Below, in pieces: positions 43,490 through 48,001 of a stretch of 48,001 nucleotides of DNA. A model generated the notes under the pieces. That model was not told where the DNA came from, did no database searches, and saw only the letters and a program-made list of their open reading frames with translations. A program made the position numbers and the translations under genes. Source of the DNA: Streptomyces anandii JCM 4720 (GTDB lineage: Bacteria > Actinomycetota > Actinomycetes > Streptomycetales > Streptomycetaceae); assembly GCF_014650655.1 (NCBI RefSeq), contig NZ_BMVJ01000013.1, forward strand, positions 138,259 to 186,259, given 5' to 3'. Positions within the stretch are counted from its first letter, which is position 1; each line of letters begins with the position of its first letter.

Positions 43490-44938
43490 GTGAGCATGGG
43501 AGGAGCGGTCCAGGGCCCGGCGCCGCCGGCCGCGCCTTCCGCCGGTACGCAGCCCGAGGAGGCCGACCGGCTGCGGGAGTTGCTGAGACAGCCCGCCTAC
43601 CTGAAGGCGCTGCTGTTCTCCGCGCTCATCGGTATCCCGGTCTCCCTGGCCGCCTTCTTCTTCCTCGCCGGGATCCACGAGCTGGAGCACCTGCTGTGGG
43701 CCGAGCTGCCCGCCGGCCTCGGCTGGAACACGCCCCCGTGGTGGTGGCCGCTGCCGCTGCTGCTGTTCGGCGGCCTCGTCGTCGGCGTCGTCGCGCGGTG
43801 GCTGCCGGGCGCGGGCGGCCATGTCCCCGCGTCCGGACTGCACGCCCCGGAGGCGACCTCGGCCGCGCTGCCGGGAGTGATCCTCGCCGCGGTCGCGAGC
43901 CTTCCCCTCGGGGCGACGCTCGGCCCCGAGGCCCCGCTGATCGCGCTCGGCGGCGGCCTGGCGCTGCTCTTCCGCGACCTGGCCCGGGCGCCGGCGACGC
44001 CGCAGGGCTCGGCACTCCTCGGCGCGGCCGGGTCCGCCGCGGCCCTGTCCGCCATCTTCGGCAACCCACTGGTCGGCGCGGTGATCCTGATCGAGGTCGC
44101 GGGGGTCGGCGGGCCGCAGCTCTTCGCCGTCATGCTGCCCGCGCTGCTGTCCAGCGGCGTCGGCTCGCTGGTCTTCACCGGGTTCGGCCGCTGGACCGGT
44201 CTCGCCACGGGGAACCTGTCGATGAAGCCCGGTGTGCCGTTCCCCCGGCTGGACGCCGGGGACGTGTTCTGGTCCGTGCTGATGGCCGTCGGTATCGCCG
44301 TCGTCGTCCACACCGTGCTGTCCGCCGGACGCCTGACCGCGGTGTTCGTCGCGCGTGGACCGGTCCTCCGTACGGCGTTGTGCGCCCTGTGCGCCGGTGT
44401 GTGCGCCGCCGTCTACGCCCTCGCCGTCGGCCGGTCGCCCGCGGACGTCGCGTCCTCCGGCCAGGCCACGCTGGCCGGGCTGGCCCAGCAGCCGTACGCC
44501 TGGGGCGTGGGCGCCCTGGTCGCCGTGCTGCTGTGCAAGTCGGCGGCCTACGCGCTGTGTCTGGGCAGCCTGCGAGGCGGCCCGGTGTTCCCCTCGCTCT
44601 TCCTGGGCGCCGCGGTCGGTGTCCTCATCGCTCCGCTGCCGGGCCTCGGCGTCGTGCCCGGCATGGCGGCGGGCATGGCCGCGTCCTCGGCCGCCGCGCT
44701 GCGGCTGCCGGTCAGCAGCGTGCTGCTGGTCGTGCTGCTGCTCGGCAGCGGCGCGATGATCCCCGTCGTGATCCTCGCCGCCGTGGTCGGCTTCGTCACG
44801 GTCGAACTCCTGCCGCCCGGCCGCGCGGTGCCCCCGGCCGGCGAAGCGGCCGCGCCCCCGCCGTCCGCCCCACCCGCCGCGGGAGCCGCCCCACCCGCCG
44901 CGGGCGCCGGCCGGGCCGGCGGAGGCGGTCCCATGTAG
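43490..44938 (+). CDS. ClC-family chloride channel/transporter
   Basis: 482 residues from GTG 43490 (6 nt after GGAGGGG; ATG 43496 is the other option). It keeps the Clc core: ASLPLGATLGPEAPLIALGG (GPEAP in place of GREGP, with the gating Glu kept), the EVAGVGGPQLFAV region, and C-terminal LRGGPVFPSLFLGAAVG (GxFxP, filter). The first filter motif appears as GGHVPASGLH, diverged from GSGIP. Roughly eleven or more membrane segments, and a ~40-residue Pro/Ala/Gly-rich tail with a repeat (PPAAGAAPPAAGAG). It conducts or exchanges Cl- and related anions. Confidence 0.9.
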   Translation: MSMGGAVQGPAPPAAPSAGTQPEEADRLRELLRQPAYLKALLFSALIGIPVSLAAFFFLAGIHELEHLLWAELPAGLGWNTPPWWWPLPLLLFGGLVVGVVARWLPGAGGHVPASGLHAPEATSAALPGVILAAVASLPLGATLGPEAPLIALGGGLALLFRDLARAPATPQGSALLGAAGSAAALSAIFGNPLVGAVILIEVAGVGGPQLFAVMLPALLSSGVGSLVFTGFGRWTGLATGNLSMKPGVPFPRLDAGDVFWSVLMAVGIAVVVHTVLSAGRLTAVFVARGPVLRTALCALCAGVCAAVYALAVGRSPADVASSGQATLAGLAQQPYAWGVGALVAVLLCKSAAYALCLGSLRGGPVFPSLFLGAAVGVLIAPLPGLGVVPGMAAGMAASSAAALRLPVSSVLLVVLLLGSGAMIPVVILAAVVGFVTVELLPPGRAVPPAGEAAAPPPSAPPAAGAAPPAAGAGRAGGGGPM

Positions 44939-45170
44939 CGGCGACTCCAGTTCGACGTGCCCATGGCATGGCGGCCGTGGTCGCGGGCACCCGGCGTCGC
45001 GGGCGCCTGCCCGGCGCCTGCCGTGCGTCCGGCCGGGCGAAGGCGTCAGCCGGGCGGCCGAACCGGGGCCGCTCCGGCGTGCCGCCGCACCGGCGGGGTG
45101 ATGAGGTGGCGCATGAGGCTTCCGGCCGGAGCCCGGCCGGCCGGTTCACGCAGCGGAGGAGACGGTCATC

Positions 45171-46010
45171 GTGGGTTCCAGCCAGGACGCACCTCGGGCA
45201 GTGGTCCCCGAGCACCTGCTCAAGGGGCAGAAGGCGCTGGTCACCGGCGCGAATTCGGGCATCGGCAAGGCCACCGCGATCGCCCTGGGCAAGGCCGGGG
45301 CCGACGTGGTCGTCAACTACGTGGCCGGCCGCGAGGACGCCGAGGCGGTGGTCGAGGAGATCGCCTCCTTCGGCGTACGGGCGGTGGCGCACGAGGCGGA
45401 CGTGTCCGACGAGGGCCAGGTCGCCGCCATGATGCAGCGCACGGTCCAGGAGTTCGGCACCCTCGACATCCTGGTCGCCAACGCCGGCCTGCAACGGGAC
45501 GCCCCCTTCACCGAGATGACCCTCGCCCAGTGGCAGAAGGTCCTGGACGTCAACCTCACCGGGCAGTTCCTGTGCGCCCGGGAGGCGGCCAAGGAATTCA
45601 TGCGCCGCGGCGTCGTGCCCGAGGTCTCCCGCGCCGCCGGCAAGATCATCTGCATGAGTTCGGTGCACCAGGTCATCCCCTGGGCCGGCCACGTCAACTA
45701 CGCGGCGTCCAAGGGCGGCGTGCAGATGATGATGGAGACGCTGGCCCAGGAACTCGCCCCGAAGAAGATCCGGGTCAACGCGATCGCCCCCGGCGCCATC
45801 AGGACCCCCATCAACCGCGACGCCTGGCAGACGCCCGACGCCGAGAAGGACCTCCTGCGGCTGATCCCCTACGAACGTGTCGGCGACCCCGAGGACATCG
45901 CCCACGCGGCCGTCGCCCTCGCCTCCGACCTCATGGACTACGTCGTGGGCACCACCCTCTTCGTCGACGGCGGGATGACCCTCTTCCCCGGCTTCGCCAC
46001 CGGAGGCTGA
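45171..46010 (+). CDS. SDR-family dehydrogenase (glucose 1-dehydrogenase-like)
   Basis: 279 residues from GTG 45171 with AGGAGA upstream. Rossmann fold TGANSGIGKATAIALGKAGA, cofactor turn NYVAGRED, NAGLQRDAPFTEM, catalytic Ser in MSSVHQVIPWAGH, Tyr and Lys in NYAASKGG, and the closing RVNAIAPGAIRTPINR and FVDGGMTLFPGFATGG, close to glucose 1-dehydrogenases and related long-chain SDRs. Cytosolic, NAD(P)-dependent; substrate unproven. It is 43 bp upstream of cydA, same direction, and could be co-transcribed. Confidence 0.92.
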   Translation: MGSSQDAPRAVVPEHLLKGQKALVTGANSGIGKATAIALGKAGADVVVNYVAGREDAEAVVEEIASFGVRAVAHEADVSDEGQVAAMMQRTVQEFGTLDILVANAGLQRDAPFTEMTLAQWQKVLDVNLTGQFLCAREAAKEFMRRGVVPEVSRAAGKIICMSSVHQVIPWAGHVNYAASKGGVQMMMETLAQELAPKKIRVNAIAPGAIRTPINRDAWQTPDAEKDLLRLIPYERVGDPEDIAHAAVALASDLMDYVVGTTLFVDGGMTLFPGFATGG

Positions 46011-46053
46011 CTTCCCCCCAACCGCGCCGCGCCCGAAGGGGGAACACGCGCCC

Positions 46054-47538
46054 ATGCACCTCGCGGTCCTGCTCCAGGCGGATGTGCCGGCGCAGATGCT
46101 GCCGGCCAGATCGCTGATGGCCTTCACCCTCGGCTCGCACATCGTCCTGGTACCCCTGGGCGTGGCGATGCCGCTGATCACGCTCATCATGCACGGCTAC
46201 GGCCTGCGCCGCGGCGACGCGACCGCGCTGCTGCTCGCCCGGCGCTGGTCGGCGGTCATGGCGGTGCAGTTCGCGATCGGCGTCGTCACCGGCACCGTGC
46301 TGTCCTTCGAGTTCGGGCTGCTGTGGCCGGGCATGATGGGCCGCTGGGGAGACGTCTTCGGCATCGGGTTCGGCGTCGAGGCCTGGGCGTTCTTCCTGGA
46401 GGCCGTGCTCATCGCGATCTACCTGTACGGCTGGCGCAGACTCCCCGCCCGCGCCCACTTCCTGCTCGCGCTGCCGCTGCCCGCCGCCGCGCTGCTGGGC
46501 GCCTTCGGCATCCTCGCCGCCAACTCCTGGATGAACACCCCCCAGGGCTTCACCCTAGACTCCGCCGGCAACCCCGTCGACGTGAACGTCCGGCAGGCGG
46601 TCTTCACGCCCATGTTCGGGCCGCAGTACTGGCACTTCGTGGTGGCGATGCTGGTGACCGCCGGGTACGTCGTGGCCGGCGTCTACGCCACCGGCTGGCT
46701 GCGCGGCCGGCGCGACCGCTACCACCGGCTCGGCTTCACCGTGCCCTTCACGCTCGCCGCCGTGTTCACCCCGGTGCAGTTCGTGCTCGGCGACTCCATC
46801 GCCCGGCAGGTCTTCCACAAGCAGCCGGTGAAGTTCTCGGCGATGGAGATCGTCTGGAAGACCGACACGCACGTGCCCGAATACCTCTTCGGGCGGCTGC
46901 ACCCGGACGGCACCGTCACGGGTGGCATCCGCATCCCCCAACTCGACTCCATCCTCGCGGGGTTCCGCGCCGACACCAAGGTGACGGGGCTGACCTCCGT
47001 GTCCGCGAGCGACCGGCCGACGGCCGCAGAGGCCACCATCGCCCACTGGGCGTTCGACATCATGGTCGGCATCGGCTCCGTGCTGGTGCTGCTCGTCCTG
47101 TGGTACGCCCTCGTATGGCTGCGCCACCGCAGGCTGCCCGCCTCACCGTGGTTCTTCCGCTGCGCCGCCCTGGCCGGGCTCGCCTCCGTGGCCGCCGTCG
47201 AATGCGGCTGGATCACCACCGAGGTGGGGCGCCAGCCGTGGATCGTCTACTGGAACATGCGCGTCGCCGACGCCGTCACCCCGACCGGCGCGGCCGGGGT
47301 GTGGACCATGCTCGCCGTGGTCGTCACGGTGTACGCGGTCGTCTTCGCGTCCTTCCTCGCCGTACTGCTGCACATGCGCGCCCGCTGGCGGCTCGCCGAC
47401 GAGTCGGGCCGAAGACCGCCCGCCGGACACACACCCGAGACCTACGCGCCCTACGGGCCGCGCCCGGCGGCCGGCGCGGGGCAGCCGCCCGGCCCCGGCG
47501 GTGACGGCGCCGGCCCGCCCACCGGGGGCCGCGCGTGA
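46054..47538 (+). CDS. cydA: Cytochrome bd ubiquinol/menaquinol oxidase subunit I (divergent)
   Basis: 494 residues with nine membrane helices. Heme ligands can be placed: His29 in FTLGSHIVLVPLG (b595 or d site), His in QYWHFVVAM and Met in FDIMVGIG (b558). The short Q-loop keeps the Lys and Glu of QPVKFSAMEIVWKT, and GRQPWIVYWNMR follows. Together with CydB it oxidises quinol and reduces O2 without proton pumping, favouring low-oxygen or stress respiration. The N-terminus (ARSLMAFTLGSHIVLVPLGV) differs from the common streptomycete CydA I remember, so it is a divergent paralogue or subtype. The C-terminal ~45 residues are Pro/Gly-rich. Confidence 0.92.
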   Translation: MHLAVLLQADVPAQMLPARSLMAFTLGSHIVLVPLGVAMPLITLIMHGYGLRRGDATALLLARRWSAVMAVQFAIGVVTGTVLSFEFGLLWPGMMGRWGDVFGIGFGVEAWAFFLEAVLIAIYLYGWRRLPARAHFLLALPLPAAALLGAFGILAANSWMNTPQGFTLDSAGNPVDVNVRQAVFTPMFGPQYWHFVVAMLVTAGYVVAGVYATGWLRGRRDRYHRLGFTVPFTLAAVFTPVQFVLGDSIARQVFHKQPVKFSAMEIVWKTDTHVPEYLFGRLHPDGTVTGGIRIPQLDSILAGFRADTKVTGLTSVSASDRPTAAEATIAHWAFDIMVGIGSVLVLLVLWYALVWLRHRRLPASPWFFRCAALAGLASVAAVECGWITTEVGRQPWIVYWNMRVADAVTPTGAAGVWTMLAVVVTVYAVVFASFLAVLLHMRARWRLADESGRRPPAGHTPETYAPYGPRPAAGAGQPPGPGGDGAGPPTGGRA

Positions 47539-48001
47539 TCGCCGGGGTCATCGCCGCGGTGCTGCTGCTCGCCGTCACCGCCTACGCCTGCGCCGGCGGC
47601 GCCGACTACGGAGCCGGCTTCTGGGACCTGACCGCGGGCGGGGCCCGGCGCGGCCAACGGCCCCGCGAGCTGATCGACCACGCGATGGCCCCCGTGTGGG
47701 AGGTCAACAACGTCTGGCTGATCTTCGTGCTGGTCATCATGTGGACCGGCTTCCCGGTGCTGTTCCAGCGGGTGTTCACCGCCATGTGGCTGCCGCTGGC
47801 GCTGGCCGCCGTGGGCATCGTGCTGCGCGGCGCGGGCTTCGCGCTGCGCAAGCCCGTACGGCGACTGGCCGGACGCCGGCTGTACGGCGCGATGTTCGCC
47901 GTCTCCTCCCTGCTGACGCCGTTCTTCCTCGGCGCGGCGGCCGGGGGAGTGGCCTCCGGCCGGGCCGCGGCGGGCACCGGGGCGTCGGCGGACGCCTGGG
48001 C
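47535..48001 (+). CDS. cydB: Cytochrome bd oxidase subunit II (3' partial)
   Basis: 155 residues are in the window, from GTG 47535 overlapping the cydA stop (GTGA). Visible: GGADYGAGFWDLTAGGARRG (the GxDxGxGFWDL segment) and APVWEVNNVWLIFVLVIMWT GFP after helix 1, then RGAGFALRKP. It is the second structural subunit of cytochrome bd. It runs out of the window at 48001; cydCD cannot be judged. Confidence 0.92.
   Translation, partial: MIAGVIAAVLLLAVTAYACAGGADYGAGFWDLTAGGARRGQRPRELIDHAMAPVWEVNNVWLIFVLVIMWTGFPVLFQRVFTAMWLPLALAAVGIVLRGAGFALRKPVRRLAGRRLYGAMFAVSSLLTPFFLGAAAGGVASGRAAAGTGASADAW

Overview
The window is high-GC actinobacterial chromosome, almost certainly from a Streptomyces. The reasons are the extreme third-position GC bias, the GTG starts and GTGA/ATGA stop-start overlaps, very large LuxR- and AfsR-type regulators, SpoIIE-type phosphatases, a leaderless furA-katG pair, kdpFABC, cydAB and secreted PL7 and GH92 enzymes. 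No tRNA, rRNA, CRISPR array, insertion sequence, integrase or replication origin was seen, and no biosynthetic gene cluster. The mix of regulators, stress genes, secreted enzymes and decayed genes fits a chromosome arm better than the core; that placement is inference.

Layout. 1-1526: 3' part of a GAF-SpoIIE-HATPase signalling protein. 1527-3330: a decay zone, with a condensation-domain remnant, one intact secreted-protein gene, and the scar of a divergent MFS/LysR pair whose two 5' halves were deleted. 3487-7232: an orphan cytochrome c oxidase subunit I with an overlapping coiled-coil membrane protein gene, a mini LuxR regulator, a membrane protein and an acetate-transporter-family protein. 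7268-11126: MT0933-like antitoxin-type protein, autoregulated-looking TetR gene and a 967-residue LuxR ATPase (LAL) regulator. 11351-16077: membrane protein, cupredoxin lipoprotein, AfsR-like regulator. 16205-20428: FAD oxidoreductase, Ala-rich helical protein, PAS-SpoIIE phosphatase, CE4 deacetylase. 20692-28741: pyruvate carboxylase, furA-katG, and a secreted protein. 28760-33425: kdpC, kdpB, kdpA, kdpF and an extra 27-residue membrane ORF ahead of kdpF. 33524-38774: MpaB-type oxygenase, SatP-like transporter, small DUF6131-like protein, PL7 lyase, YihY protein, DMT permease and an NTF2-like protein. 38804-43295: HTH regulator-MFS operon under a triple operator, then a GH92 mannosidase under a LacI-like palindrome. 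43490-48001: ClC channel, SDR dehydrogenase, cydA and the start of cydB.

How the genes work together. Respiratory and redox flexibility recurs: an extra aa3-type subunit I, cytochrome bd, furA-katG, a copper lipoprotein, and FAD and MpaB oxidoreductases. Ion and osmotic homeostasis is represented by Kdp and ClC. Secreted carbohydrate enzymes (PL7, GH92, CE4) carry operator-like promoters. No single multi-gene system unknown to science is evident. The most novel-looking items are small or regulatory: the 27-residue ORF translationally coupled to kdpF, an 11-bp tandem repeat suited to a KdpE-type regulator, three overlapping GCRAAG-N4-CTTYGC operators before the HTH-MFS operon, a dre-like site inside the PL7 promoter, and a seven-run G-quadruplex motif. 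All family assignments come from reading the sequence; no database search was run.
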